From Cheilinus undulatus (Eukaryota > Chordata > Actinopteri > Labriformes > Labridae), in NCBI RefSeq assembly GCF_018320785.1, contig NC_054865.1, forward strand, positions 39,435,398 through 39,499,397: DNA of 64,000 bases, read 5' to 3'. Numbering within the stretch: position 1 is the first letter of the stretch; each line of letters opens with the position of its first letter. Of this stretch, positions 32,524 through 46,500 are shown in pieces. The notes under the pieces are model-generated. The model searched no databases. It worked only from the letters and a program-made list of their open reading frames with translations, and was not told the origin of the DNA. The translations under genes were made by a program, and so were the position numbers.

Positions 32524-34060
32524 GGTTTATTCCCTTGTTACTGGTTTTAACAGCTCATTCTTACCAGTTTATAAATATTTCCTTCAGCTTTAAACCCTTT
32601 CAACAGTGACAGTCACAATAAAAGACGATATTACTACATCATGTCGGACCAAGTTGAGTTTATTGATTCATCTGGCTGTTTTTTTCCCAGTGAAACACTG
32701 TCAGAGAGAGGCTGTTGGCACATGCCAGTATGTGAGAATGAAGAAGTCATTGTAGTCTCATTTATTGGAGAACAGCTCCATCTAGGGTTCAGAGAAGGAG
32801 CTGCCTCAATAGAGGCAACTTTAGCTCCTTTTCAGCTTATTTGCATGTTTTGCATTTCATTTACAGATTCGATGCTGCTCTTTTGCATAGGAAATTTGGC
32901 TTCAGTTTGTTTTGAGAAGCTAGGATGTCCCAACTGATGAAGAAAATGATGGCAAAACCATCAGTAAATAAGAGTTTCAACATTTAAAAATGTAACATAC
33001 ACATCTTTGTTTACCAACTGAAGTTAAATTTCTTGAGTGGAGGGCCGGAAACTACATGACAGCTGCTGAAGGCTGATCACTGAGTGTATTTTTGGTGGTA
33101 TGCGGACATGCGTGTGGCAAATTTGAGTTCATTTCATCAAAAATATCACCTCATATAATGTAACATCAAAGTTATGCAGACCTTCCACACCAACACAACT
33201 GAATATGAACAACAGAAAACATATAAAAGAATAGACAAGTCAGGTTGCTTTAGAGAGACACTGAAAACTCTGAAAGCTTCATACAGTATTACGCTAAGTC
33301 TGTTTTTTTGTTGTTGTTGTTGTTTTTCTTACCCTAAAGATCACAATCCAACACTGGGCATAAAAACAACCAGTGTGTCACTAGCACCCTCTTGTGTGCA
33401 TCACAGGTATAACAAATCCCTACAACACCAGTGTGGGCCAGTCTTTTGTTCATTTCCTCTCCAGGATCCTCTCCACACTGAGACACTACTGCTGAATCAG
33501 ACTTAATAAAGAGTGCATGAGCTACTGATGAATGGACAAAGGGCTGCTGCTCACATGACCCACAAACTGGTGGCTGACAGTTCAGTTTGCTCCACGTAGA
33601 GCGGTGTGAACATTTCTGTCATAGCCAGAGTTTTTAAAAAAGTGTGGTGAATGATCAGGCATTACACCACCAAAAACAGTGACAGTATAAAGTGACTGAT
33701 TTCAATTTAGACTTTGCAGCCCTCACATTAGTTTGGCTTAAAAATAACACTAAAGAAGGCCTTTGGTTTTTCAGTGCAATACCTGAATAAACATGACAAA
33801 AATGTCACTGCACAGTAACGGCTTCAAGTGCAAAAATAACACAAAGAAGAGACAGATATCGTTAAGAAAGAACTCAATTTGTAGACTTTGTTTTCATCTT
33901 TGAATCCAGGCTCATGACAGTTCCTCAGCCCAGTTCTAAAAAGCCAGTGGCTCAGACAAAAGTAAGTGAAGAGTAATGGTACATGTCTGTTCTGTAGAGG
34001 TATGTCCAGAAGGAGTAAGAGGGATAATCCAAGTCTGTATCAGTGAGGATGAGGAGGGTG
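32524..34060. other. Convergent gap; 3' UTR of slc22a31
   Basis: The part next to 34060 is the slc22a31 3' UTR. Minus-strand AATAAA candidates are at 32761-32766 and 32659-32664, which would make a UTR of about 1.3-1.4 kb. No other gene seen. Confidence 0.4.
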
Positions 34061-34505
34061 TTAAGATGCCACCTCTTTCAGTGTCTCATTGTCCTGTCCC
34101 TGAGTTTCACTGTCTGACAGCAGAGGAGGATGTGTTGGCACAGCAATCCTATACGGCAGATTATCTTTAGTCAACATCCTCCTGGTGGCAGAAACCAGGC
34201 GGGAATAGTTATCAGGGTTGTACTCAGATAGAGGAGGCCTGTGGCACAGTAACGGCAGGTTGTCCCTGTCAGGCCGGGACAGGAAAAGAGGAGGCCGCCG
34301 CTGGCTCTCGCCATCCTTCAGGGAGTCTGGCAGCTGCTTGCGTTTGCTCTCAGGTAGGAGCATTATGCAGAGAACGGACAGGACAGCGAAGGAGGCGAAG
34401 ATGACATGATGGAGGAAGTAGCCCCCGTTGTTTTGTAGCTCCATCAGGGAGGAGGCGGCCATACCAACACAACCCGCTGCCAGCACCAGGCCGAGGCAAC
34501 CACCT
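34061..34505 (-). CDS. slc22a31: slc22a31 coding exon 9 (terminal)
   Basis: Codes the last two helices (GLVLAAGCVGMAASSL and VIFASFAVLSVLCIMLL), the PESK motif after the last helix and a cytosolic tail of about 95 residues rich in Pro, Arg, Asp and Ser. Stop TAA at 34063-34061. Confidence 0.92.
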
Positions 34506-37500
34506 CTGATGGAGAAACAGGAAGATTTCAAATCATCAGAGATGCCTACAAGTCAGATGATCATAGTGTTTTTTTAAATCTTGTTTTTGATTTAAATACT
34601 TTCCATCTTCCCTTACGCATCTGTAGCACTTAGCTCCAAGACAATATTTTTAAAAAGACAAAAAAACATACAAATTGCGGGGGGGGGGGGGGTTGGACAA
34701 TGCAATACAATATTCTCCACACATCTACTTTCCACCATCTGATTAACACTGATCAGAAGAGGCCAAGTCAACTTCACCAAATGTACTCCTTAGTATGATG
34801 ATTTCATTGACTGTTTTAATCTTTCTTATCATTTGTTTACAATAAATATAACATTAACACCTTCTTCATCCCTTTTGTGACTTACCTTACCACGGTCGGC
34901 ATCACCTCACAGGCAAAGAACACACTGAGCATGGCGAGAGCCTGAGAGAAGAGCAGACCCACAACAGAGAGCACCAACACCAGGCCTCCACGCAGATCTG
35001 ACACATAAAAAGAGACAACTTACTAAACTATAACTGCAGCTTTGTGTGGCCCAGCCAAATTGGGGGCTCAGGAGGTCTGCAAAATTATTGTGCACTGTGA
35101 AGTTACAATGTGATGACTATATTTTACATTTAACCTGAATAATAACCACTCTTATCAAAGCAACAAAAAATGTTTTGTTTTTATTTATAGATATTTTGTA
35201 GTACAATATAGCCTTTTAAAAAATGTTAACCCGTTTTCTTAAAACAGAAATACCTTTCTATTGTAAATGTTAACAATGTGAATGGAAACACTGAACTAAA
35301 CCATTAGGAAAGTAAAGTCAGACTTCATATCTGAGCCATGATGTGCACAAACATCTGTATGCCAGGAAAAAGTACAAGAAACTGAGGCAACTTAAGAAAA
35401 AATAATCAAATAATTTCAAAACTGGGTTAAAAAAGGCAAAATGGGTTTTAAAATGGGTGGAAAATGGTGAAAAGCGGGTAAAAAAGTGGCAAGAAATGGT
35501 TGAAATTGGTAAAAAAGAGTAAAGAATGGCAAAAATGGTTGAAAAACCGCAAAATAACATAAAAATTGGTTAAAAGTGGCACAAAAGTTGTAAAAATGGC
35601 CAGATAGAATATAAGAAAGGGGTCTAACAGTGATAAAGTATTAAAAAGGGGTTAAAATTTGACTAAATATGTTTTAAAAAGTGAAAATGGGTTGAAAATG
35701 GTGAAGCACGGTTAAAAAGGGGTGAAGAATTGTTTCACAGCAACAAAAATGGGCGAAGGGTAACAAACATTGGTTTAACAGGCAAATATGGGCATAAAAC
35801 AAGGTAAAAAAGGTAAAAGTGGAGTTGCGAAGTTGCAAAAATGGCCAGATAAAATAGCAAAATGGGGTTAAAAAGTGATAAAGTGGTAAAAGGGGTTAAA
35901 AGGCGACAAAAATTAGTTGTAAAAATGGATTGAAAATGGTGAAAAGCAGTCAAAAAGTGACAAAAACAGCGTCAAAAATGCCTGAAGAGGCACAAAAATA
36001 TGTTAAAGAGGCAAGGCAGATCATGTACAAGGAAGGGGTTAAAAAAGTTGTAAATACGAGTAAAATGTGGCAAAAATGGGTGAAAACAGTGGTGAAAATT
36101 ATTTAAAAGATGATTAATAAAATGGTACAAATAAATATCAGAACCCAACAGCTTGGCACTTTTCTGCTCCAAAATGAAGTAACTGTTAGCCAGGCTGCTA
36201 GCATCAATGCTACTGATCCAACACACATGCATTGATATAATCAATAAAACAGGACTGGGGGAGGGACCAGCCTGGGTTTTCAGGGGTCCAGCCAATTCTA
36301 TGGGGTGGCCTGTGAGTATGTGTGTAAATCTAACAGTTTTTTAATTTGGAGCTCCCACTGTGCTGTGCTGCTGTGGATTAACAACCGCAGCCACAAATAT
36401 AACTTCATCATGGTATCAGTATAAATGTCTGAGGGCATAATGATGGCATCGAAAGTTCAGGAAATTCATTTGTGATTATTATGTGACCAACAAATTACCA
36501 TTTCCTTCTGACAGATAGAAATGCATACTAAATATGGTAAACTGCCATCATAATTTTCTGTATATTCCTAATATAAACCAGCTTACAAAACATTTTCTCA
36601 TTGTTTTTGGGCAGTTCAAGAAGTAAACCAAAAACAAGCTTAAAAGAAACATATTATTGTAAGTAATGGTGACAGAAAAGGGCAATGGTTAATTGAGGAA
36701 AAATCTGGAGAAAGATGTATGTCTTACACTGAGTGAGGGCGAGCAGCAGCAGTGACGACAGTCCTGTGATGATGGCAGAGAGCAGCAGCATACCTCGTCG
36801 TCCAAAGTGATTAACAGACACACAAATGTAGATGCAGGCCAGAGCTCCGGTTATAACTCTGAGAAAGTAGCTGAAGTAGAAGTTTGTGGAATAACTGTGC
36901 AGGTTTCTGGTGAAACAGTACTGGATCCCTGTTCCTATAAACCTGAAGATGAGACATTAATAACTATATAACTTTATTTGTATAGCACTTTTAAAAAAAA
37001 TTGGTTTACAAAGTGCTTTGACATTCACAGAAGCAAACAGAATCCAGCAGAATCCAAACACTTGAAGAATCTAACCAAAAATATGGTTGAGATAATAATT
37101 CAACACATCAAAATACATCAAAACCTTGACATCATGTGATGCCATGCAAAATAAGACATCACAGACATCATTCAGAGTGCAGACATCAAACCATACTTCA
37201 CTAAGACATCATGGACATCATCAGGACACAGACAAGACACAGACATCAAGTACCATAAAAACAAAAGGAACCCAGGCAATGCAGGAACCCAACTACACAG
37301 GCTGAGACCAAGAGGACCAAAATTACAGATGTGAGAAATTTAAAGAGAAACAAAAAGGGGTAAAAAAGAAACAGGAGATAAATGAGAAAAGGCAGTACAA
37401 TTTAAATAAAGGAGGCAAAAACAGATAGTAAAGCAAGGTAAAACAGGCTCTAAAACTATAAAAGCAGTAAAATTGATAGCTATTATAGCAAAGGTAAACA

Positions 37501-40500
37501 AAAAAGACATGAAAGCAATAAAGTGAGAAAGACAGTAACGATTAAAAATAGCCATGGGGCAAGGAAATAAAATGAGGTTGACAGGGAGTAAGGTGAGCAA
37601 AAGATTCAGAGGAAACAAAATAAGTTGAGAAACTAAAATAGGTAAGAATCTGCGAGAAGATAAAAACCGAAGAAGAAGAAGACAAAATCACATAAAAGCA
37701 AGTCTATAAAAATGAGTTTTAAGAAGTGATTTAAAAGATGTCAGTGATTCTGCATGCCTTATCTCCTCAGGCAGGTCGTTCCAAAGTCGAGGGGCTCTGA
37801 TGGAAAAGGCCCTGTCACCTTTAGATTTGAGTCTCCACTTTGGAACGACCGGGAAGCCCCTGCCCGAGGATCTAAGACTGCAGGTTGGCTCATAGGGGGT
37901 TAAAAGTCCTTGTATATAGATTGGAGCCAGGCCCTTCAGTGCTTTAAAAGTACTTAATAAAATCTTAAAATCAGTTCTAAAACTAATGGGAAGCCAATGT
38001 AAAGATGTCGTCTGTTAAAACCAGCGAGAAGCCTAGCTGCTGCATTCTGTACCAACTGGAAGTGACAGAGTGATTTCTGGGAGATACTGGAGAGGAGTGA
38101 ATTGCAATAATCTAATCTGGAAAAGATGAAAGCGTGAATGAGTTTTTCCAGATCCTGTTGAGTCAGTATTGTTTTTATTTTGGAGATGGTACGTAATTGA
38201 AAGAAGCAAGATTTAACAACTGATTTTATGTGATGATCAAATGAGAGATTATTGTCAAATAGCACACCTAAATTTCTGCCAGTGGGTTTGATGCTTGTTG
38301 CTGCTAGGGGACCGAGGTGGCTGATGATGGAGGGGAAGTAGTGGGGATTAAACAATATAATTTCTGATTTTGAGTTGTTAAGTTGCAAGAAGTTTTGTGC
38401 CATCCAACAGTTTACATCATTTAAACAGTCTGAAACAGCAGCTAGGCTTCTAGGGTACTCAGGTCTCAGGGGCAGGTGAATCTGTGTGCCGTCTGCATAG
38501 CAGTGAGACAAGAGTGTTACACCAATCTAGAAAACCCAGCACTATGCAAAGACTGTTATCATGAGAGGGAAATTTGTCCTATGGCTTCAAAAAGTCTCTT
38601 TCATTTTTATACTCACAGGGTGAAGCTGAGGATGAGACAGTTCTTCCAGATCACACGAGACCGACGCAGCTCCAGAACTGAAAAGTACATGGGCTGACAG
38701 TCTTCTCCGTATGCTGAATCAATTTCTGCAAAAATATACAAAGGTTAAAAACTCATGAAGCATTCAAGGTATTACAACTGAGCCATAGTTTTCAGAGTGG
38801 GTGAAATCAGCAGGGAGGGTTGTATTAATACTCTAATATTACATTTTCAATAACTTGCCAACGGCAAGGTTAAACTGAAGTGAAGCCATGTTGGATCCCC
38901 TGTAATAAAACGTGGCTCTTGAGCTCATCTTTAACACTCCTTCAGGCTAACTTTGAAAATTAATCTTCCTGACCTCCAAAGGTTTAACTCTCACTTTTAC
39001 TGTAATGAAGAACAGATGTAGTTCAGAAGCCTCTTTGATCACTGTTTGGTTAAAGGTTCAAAAGAGGACATGGTGACCACACCCATCAGTGATGTCAGGT
39101 GTGGTCAGATAGGAAGCAGGCCTGTAACTCAAACAAAGAGGACAGCACTGGTCCTAAGTTACTCTTTAAACTATTTGCATTTTAAATTTTCTAAGAATGG
39201 TACTTCATCTCTCCTCATATCTGATACTGTCAGTTTAAAACATCAGTTTATAAAACTAAACTGTATGTTCGAACATTAATGAAGATCAACAGTGGCAGAA
39301 AAATGGAACAGAAACCTGCTGAAGAAGACGTGTTTGTTGTGTTACTGCTCCTTACAGAGCTTCCTGAGAATTTGTTTGCTCTTAAACTCTAAAGCAGCAT
39401 TTATCCAGCAGGACCCAACCGCCTCAAAGTTCTGTCAGACATGTAAACATCTGCATTAAGTAAAAAAGCAGGAAGCTTAAAATCTCTGTGTAACAAAACA
39501 GGTTTTTAAACATGGAGTAAATATTCTAAATATATCATCAGTCAGGTTTGAGGTTGTTCCAGGTGTAGTTAAGTGAGGCTGGGCAATATGGACCAAAAAT
39601 AATGTCAGCCCTAAAACTGGCTGGCAACTAGGGCTGTGCAATTAATAGTAAATAAGATTAAACTGCAACAAGGCCTGCTGCAATTTTCAAATTGCAGACA
39701 AGGCAGTATTTTTCAAATCTGAAATGTGTTAAAATACCAATTTGATTGCACTTTTTTTTGCAGCAGGGATTTTATGCCATACACATTATGTATACATTCA
39801 ATGCCTAACAAATTTATAAGTAAGGCCAAAGGAGGCCATACAAAATACGAAGTTTTTTGTTTATGTGTGAAAAAGGACTATTTAGTTGTTTCACTTTGTT
39901 ATTTGCCAAATAAATAACAATAACATTTTTAACAATTATTTGAAGGATTTCTAAAATATTTATGTTTTCTCGTTTTTATGACAGGTGGTCTAATAAATTT
40001 GTTAAGCAGTGTGTGTCTTTTTGCAGAATAGTTTAATAAAATCCTACTTTTCCAGTTTGTGTCTATGTTTTTCTTTATCAAAATGAGAATAACAAAAAAA
40101 ATTATCATCCCTTCAGTATAGCAATCAATATCAAATTTGCTATATGAGCCAAAATCACAATTAGATATTGTTTTTCAAATTGAACGATCTTTTGCTTATA
40201 ATAATACATAAGATGAGGAACCTAAAAATAATCCCATATTAAATCGCAATCGCAATATTGGGGAAAAAAACATCGCAATTTGATTCTTTTCTCAAATCGT
40301 TCAGCCCTGCTGGCAACCAGTCCTGAGTGTACCCTATCTCTGGCCCAATAGGCTCCACCCCCATGAGATAAGCAGTGTAGATAATGGATGGATGGATGCA
40401 GTGTATTAGGCATCCAACACGCTTTTGGATTAGGTACCAGAAAAGTTCATCAGCTGACTTTAGAGCAAAAGCAATGAGTATGGAGGACATTCATAGAAAT

Positions 40501-43500
40501 GTAGGGGAGAAGGATGTACAATATTTGTCTTTCAAATGTAAGAAGTTTCCTCCAAAAATAGTAAACTAAGGTTACAACAGGTTAAAACAGGTTACAAAAA
40601 CTAAAAGAAATGTACATCAGTATTAACCTGGCATGCCAGATGAATTTTTTTCACACATACATCTGGTAAACCTCTCATATACAGCGTTTGGGAAAGGGCA
40701 GAGCCTTTGGAAAAAAAAAACTCACAGGGCAATTGGATGAACGTTCTGTCTGTCACATCTTTACAGGCCAATCAGAGCAACAAAACACATGACGTAGCCA
40801 CTATGCGCCCCTACTGAAGGTGTAAACTCCATAGAGAACTGCATAACGCGAACCATGGCAACTGTAGACATGTCAGTATATGACTTTTGTCATTTTTTGA
40901 AAAGAAAACAACTCAATGCTTATCTTTGTTCTTCTTTTAACAAAGAAATGTCATCAAGTTCTAAAAAAACTGGCGCTTTAGCAGTATCCACGGTAATCTC
41001 TTCCGCCATAACTGCATTGTCTCTTGTTGCCGCTGGCTTATATCATGACTCCTCCGCGCCCCAAAGTACTGCCTGTCGTTGCTGATTGGTCCTGTCACTT
41101 TCTAACCGGGCCCAAACGATTCAGACGGGAGCTTTCCAAGATCGATTTGCCAGTTACAAACACAGAAATGGGCGTATCCATCTGCTTTACAAGGTTACAT
41201 AGGTATACTACTCAAGTAAATAACTTTGTCACTGTCCATCACTGCCGATTCCCCAACACAAGTGCTCTATCGATCTAATAATTCAATAAACTCTGAAGGA
41301 TGTAAATGAGCCAGAGCAATAGCTACAGTAGAAGATGGGTAAAGTTTTAGAATTGTGAAATAGAAAACACTTGTGTTGCTTTCAAAAAAAGATAAGGCCA
41401 GAATATCAAAGTGCATACCCTGCATTTACACTAAATCTAGAATAAGGGCTTTTAATGTTAAACAAAGAATTGTGTTGCTTTTTCTGCACAAAAACTTCGT
41501 GTTTAAACAACTTTTGTGCTTACGTGCATACCTGAGAGCAGAGTTTCTCCAGGGTAAATTTCATCTCGCAGACAAACCCCATTCCTGGTGGAGAACTCCT
41601 GTAAGCTCCTTTTCACTTGCGGGATCTGAACTGTGGCCAGCAGCCAGCGTGGAGACTCAGGAAACACCGACGCACAGCTGAAGAAAACAAAACTCTGTTA
41701 TCATACCTCACAGAGATAAAGAGCTGAAAACATTCTTTATAACATCAGCAAGGAGCAAGAGGAGATAAACGCAAGCATAAACAGTTTATTCTCAGCAAAA
41801 AATAACTTTAAAAGCTTGTCATAGCAAAAATTACTTGATATGACTTTATCAAAGGATATGTTAGGTTTATAAATTCCTGGAGTGAAAGGCTGGAGTGAAC
41901 TTAAGCCATCTCTGAGATCTTTGTACTCTAATCAATGACTTAATGAGACTCTCAATAAACAACTGAACTGATTATTAGTGGTGTTCATGGGGATGCTCAA
42001 AGCCAGATTGTATCTATTTTAAGATGTTATGGCATGAAGATGTGCAACTGAAAAAGGAGGAACTCTAATCTGCTGATCTAGATCAGACTGGGACAAAACT
42101 AAACACTCAATGCCAATGTATACTATATAACTACCCTTCATGCCTCACCAAATACACACATGACATTCACTCCACATACTGCCTGCTGACTCACCACCAA
42201 TAAGAAAGCAGCAGGAGAAGAGGCAAAGTGGCCACAGCCTGAAGAATCGGCCAATCACGGCACAGAACAGCGATGCCTGGCAACAGCAGCTCCGCGAACA
42301 CGGCGAAGAAGCCGCTGATCATGGCGACCATGAGACGGTGAGGAGGGTCACACAGCTCTAACCCTGAGAGAGCGATGGGAACAGAGAACAAGGAGACACC
42401 GATAGCATCAAACAGGGCCACAGCAAAACTAACACATGTGTCCAAAACCAATCCATTAAGCATCAGGGCAGGAACCTTCTCACATGTGAGGATACTAGTG
42501 AAGGTATGATGGAGAGTGGCTGTAGGAGGATTCAAATTTCATGTAAACACAGGCCACAACAATTACTGTAACATACAAAACAACACAAAAAGACATCAAA
42601 TGCTCCTTTATTAGACACAAATTAAAGAAAGAACTGGAGAATAAACTTTTCCTTTTAACTTTAACAGGCTAATATATTCAATTAATCTAATTAGCTCTTT
42701 TCTTTTAAAGGGGACATATTTCACCCTTTTAAGACAAGTTTATATTGGTCTTAGAGGTTCCCAAAACATGCCTGAGAAGTCTGTTTCTAAAAAAACCCAA
42801 AAACAAACAAACAAACAAAAAAAAACACTCCAGTATTGGATTTTTGCATGTCTAAAAACCCCTCTGTTTCAGCCCTGCTCACAGCCAGCTGTTTCTGTGT
42901 CTGTGGCTTTGATTGTTAATGAGATATCTGACTCCGCCCCTGACCACACCCCTCTCCGGGAATGGATGTAGCTCTCCTGATCCTCCTCTTAGCTGGCAGC
43001 TGAAACAAGGATCAGGGGAATAGGGCGGAAGTTTCTTCCAAGCGGGGAGGGACAACCGATCCTGGGGGCGATGCTAACTCCCCACGTGACACAACGAGGG
43101 GGAAATCTGAGAACGGCTTGTTTCAGCACACATTTTCTAAAAGTGGGAAAAAGGGGGGGTGGGTGGATTTTTCTGTTACTGGAGGGGATTGTGGACAGGC
43201 CAGGGGCACATATTTTTGTTAGAAAAGCCTGAAAAAAATTATTTTTTTGCATAATATGTCACCTTTAATAAAAAAGCATATCGCCTGCTAGGGTTAGCAT
43301 GATACCATATTTTTGAAAATATAATGCATAATTACTCCACTAACGTCCGAACAGTCTGAGTGTCAGAATAAATAATTTTAATATAACAAGCACCTTAGCC
43401 CTGCTTGATGTAAAAAATATCATGCAGTGTCTCTTACTACTTTACTGTATCTCAAATTTACCCTAATCATATGCTGCAAGTAATTAATCTATACAATGTA

Positions 43501-46500
43501 TTTAAAATGTTGTGAGAAGGCTCTCTGTGATAAAATGCCTCACCTCATGTGCATATTTGCACTGATCAACTACCATAAATGACCTTATGTAAATCTGCAC
43601 ACATCCTTGCATATTTTCTACTTCTGATCTTATTTAGTCAGCAGTCTTCCACTCTGTGAACATCTGGCGACCATACTAACAATGCACACAGACTTGTACA
43701 TAAGAATACAAACAAGAGCTTGTATTTGATTCATTCTTAATGTTTCATACTTTTTTCAGTTTATTTTTTGTATTTAATGTTTTCAAGGATTTTAATAAAT
43801 ATATTAAGCATCTTTATTTTCACTTTTGATTAATGTATACTTTTTGTTTTCTGTGATCTCATACTCGAAGTATTTAATAATTTATGCTCTAATTGATACA
43901 TCTTAATGCTCTTCATGTTATAAATGTTCTGTTTTTAATTTGGTAAAGCATGTTGACTGCTTTCTTTCTGAATAGTGCTCTGTAAATAAAACCACTCTCC
44001 CTTGATTAAAGCACTAAATACTTTGCAACACGATTGAACATCAAAATGACAGGAAATACATCACTTTAACCCTCTGGTATCATTTTAATGCACTACCCTA
44101 AAAAACATTCATGGACAAAAATGCCCACTGTGAAAAAACTTACGAAAATTCTATAAAAAGATTTTTTCCTATTTTTTTAAAATAAATTATTTTAATCAGC
44201 TTCAGTCCTGACCAAAAAAAAAAAAAACCAAAAAATGGAATAATTTTAGGATTTTGATCCTTTAAATGCCACTTTGGATACAAGAAGTCATGTTTGCTTT
44301 TTTATGAAAAAGAAAAAGTTCTAAATCTGACCCTGTTAAAAAAAACTAATCATGCATCAAAATCAGTTTTGTTGCTAATCTTTAACACATCTTAGAATTT
44401 AATTTGAAAAAATACCACAGCCCCCACATCCCCAAAATATTCAAATATTTGGCAGTTGTCAGGACTGAAGTTGATGAAAATATTCAATCTAAAAGAAATT
44501 TGTGAAACTTTTTCTTAAGTAATTTTTTAAATTAATGTTTTTTATAAAGGACATTTTTGTTCATTAATTGCTTATTATAGTAGTAAATTTGTAGAGTAAA
44601 CTTGGGGCCTTTAAAAATGAATTCAAAATTTAAAAATTAACCAGGAAAATCTTCCTAAAAAAATCATGCAATTTGCAACACGGACAAAATTATTGCAAAA
44701 AAAAGTGAAACATTTACCCTTTCGAACAAAAATGTCCAGATTGATAATGGAGGGTTAAAAGACATGTTAAAAAACCCCATAAAACTTCAAAACAATTTGA
44801 CAACCTGACTTTCTACCAAGCACAGGGAACAATTACTTTTTAACATTTTTTAACAACACAAAAGACAGATTCAACATTTAGAAACACTTTCCCCTACAGT
44901 TACACTTGTTGGCTGTTTCATATCACACATCTTATATCTTTTGAAAAGTATAACAAATATATTCTCACAATCTACAGTCTACATACGTAAACAGCCCTAT
45001 TATCTCTGCTCTAACAATACGGCAAACATATAGGCTTTTCCTTTTCTCATCTTTGTTTATTAGATTTAATGATTACACACTATTCTTTCTTCCTACGTGC
45101 TCACAGACCAAGGCCAATGAAGAAGAGGCCTTTCTTACAAAAGAAAATCTAATATTTATGACCTGGAATCCATCCTCCTTTTGTAACTTAAAGCTCTTTT
45201 CAGCATTATCCAGCCTATCTCTGGAGAAAAAGGCAATTTCAGCAAGCTCAATAAAGCCAATGAGAGATAAGGCTCTGACGTTAGGCACTGATGTAACCTC
45301 GTCTGAGAGTCTGACCAGCTGTGTGTATTTCTCCTGATCTTTGACCTCCTTCATCTCTGAGCTCTGAGAGGAAGGACGGGGTGAGGGGAAACGAGGAGCT
45401 CACTTCCTGCTCATTTTCTTGCCTTGAGTTCTGTCCTGCTATTGTTTTCTCCTCTTTGAGGAACAACTTTGGCAGAACATCATTGACAAACATTTCTCCT
45501 GAGCCCTCATCCCACCCAACCCAGCCCTACAAAAACAAAATCTGGACTCAATCTAGTCCTGACCCTGCAGGAATGTACCTAAGACCATCTCCTCCCACAC
45601 AGGAATGTGTACCATTTCTACACAAGCTACGAGAGATTCCTGCACTACCTCGCTCTTGTTGTAGTCAGTTCCAGGAAGAAAACACACAGTTTTAGTTAAA
45701 CTATGTATCCATACCAGTCAGAGATGTCTCATTACTCATGCAGAGGAAGGAGGGATACAGAGGGTCAAGTTGTAAACTGGAGATCCCTGAGACGAGGACA
45801 GCCGAGAGGTTAGAGGAAAGAAAAACCGCTCAGCTGCCTGCTGTCAGTCAGAGCAACGCACAACACCACACTGCATGTCTAGCCGATCAAAAGCACTGAT
45901 GAGAGTTCAGAATTTAAAATCCTGAAGAGCAATTCAAGTGTCGCCAGTAAGCATGACTCATGTCTCAAAATAAAATATGATAAAAATAAATAACAGAGCA
46001 TTTTATGTAAGGAACTATTTGCATACAATTTCCGAGCTACAATTTTTTATTTCAGCCTACTGTTTCTTCTTCTTTTTTCTAATTTTACAAACAGGATTTT
46101 AAACATGTATGGATACAAGTCTGTGCTTGATTGCTGTATTTTGGAGTCTAAAATGAATCGGTTAATTGAAATCGTGTATTGGTAAATTGTGTTATATTTA
46201 TTTCATCATAATTTGCCATATCAACTGTTGCATGGATTTATGCTACTAAATGTGCCACTTTTATGCTACTTTTTAAATTAAGTATGGAATACTGTATAGC
46301 CTTACAAAGCTGATAGACTGGCCAGATTCCATGTCTGTCATCAGGCAGGTCCAACTTAAAAAGTTTCAAGTTGAAACACTTTTACCCAGTCACAACATAA
46401 CTGCATCAATCAGTGTCATGGAAGGAGAAAGATGCTGTAGCTACAGTGTAGTTTAAAACTGTGGTTCTCAACCTGTGGGTCGGGACCCAAAAGTGGGTTG

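Noticed and set aside
35318-36295. Several Phe/Leu/Ser-rich minus-strand frames that look like small membrane proteins
   Set aside because: They are the complement of the purine minisatellite and its tail; composition follows the repeat and there is no family match.
42364-42535. N-terminal extension of the slc22a31 exon 4 frame
   Set aside because: The frame is open upstream, but the acceptor CAG at 42364-42366 restores the exact 169-bp family exon and the phase.
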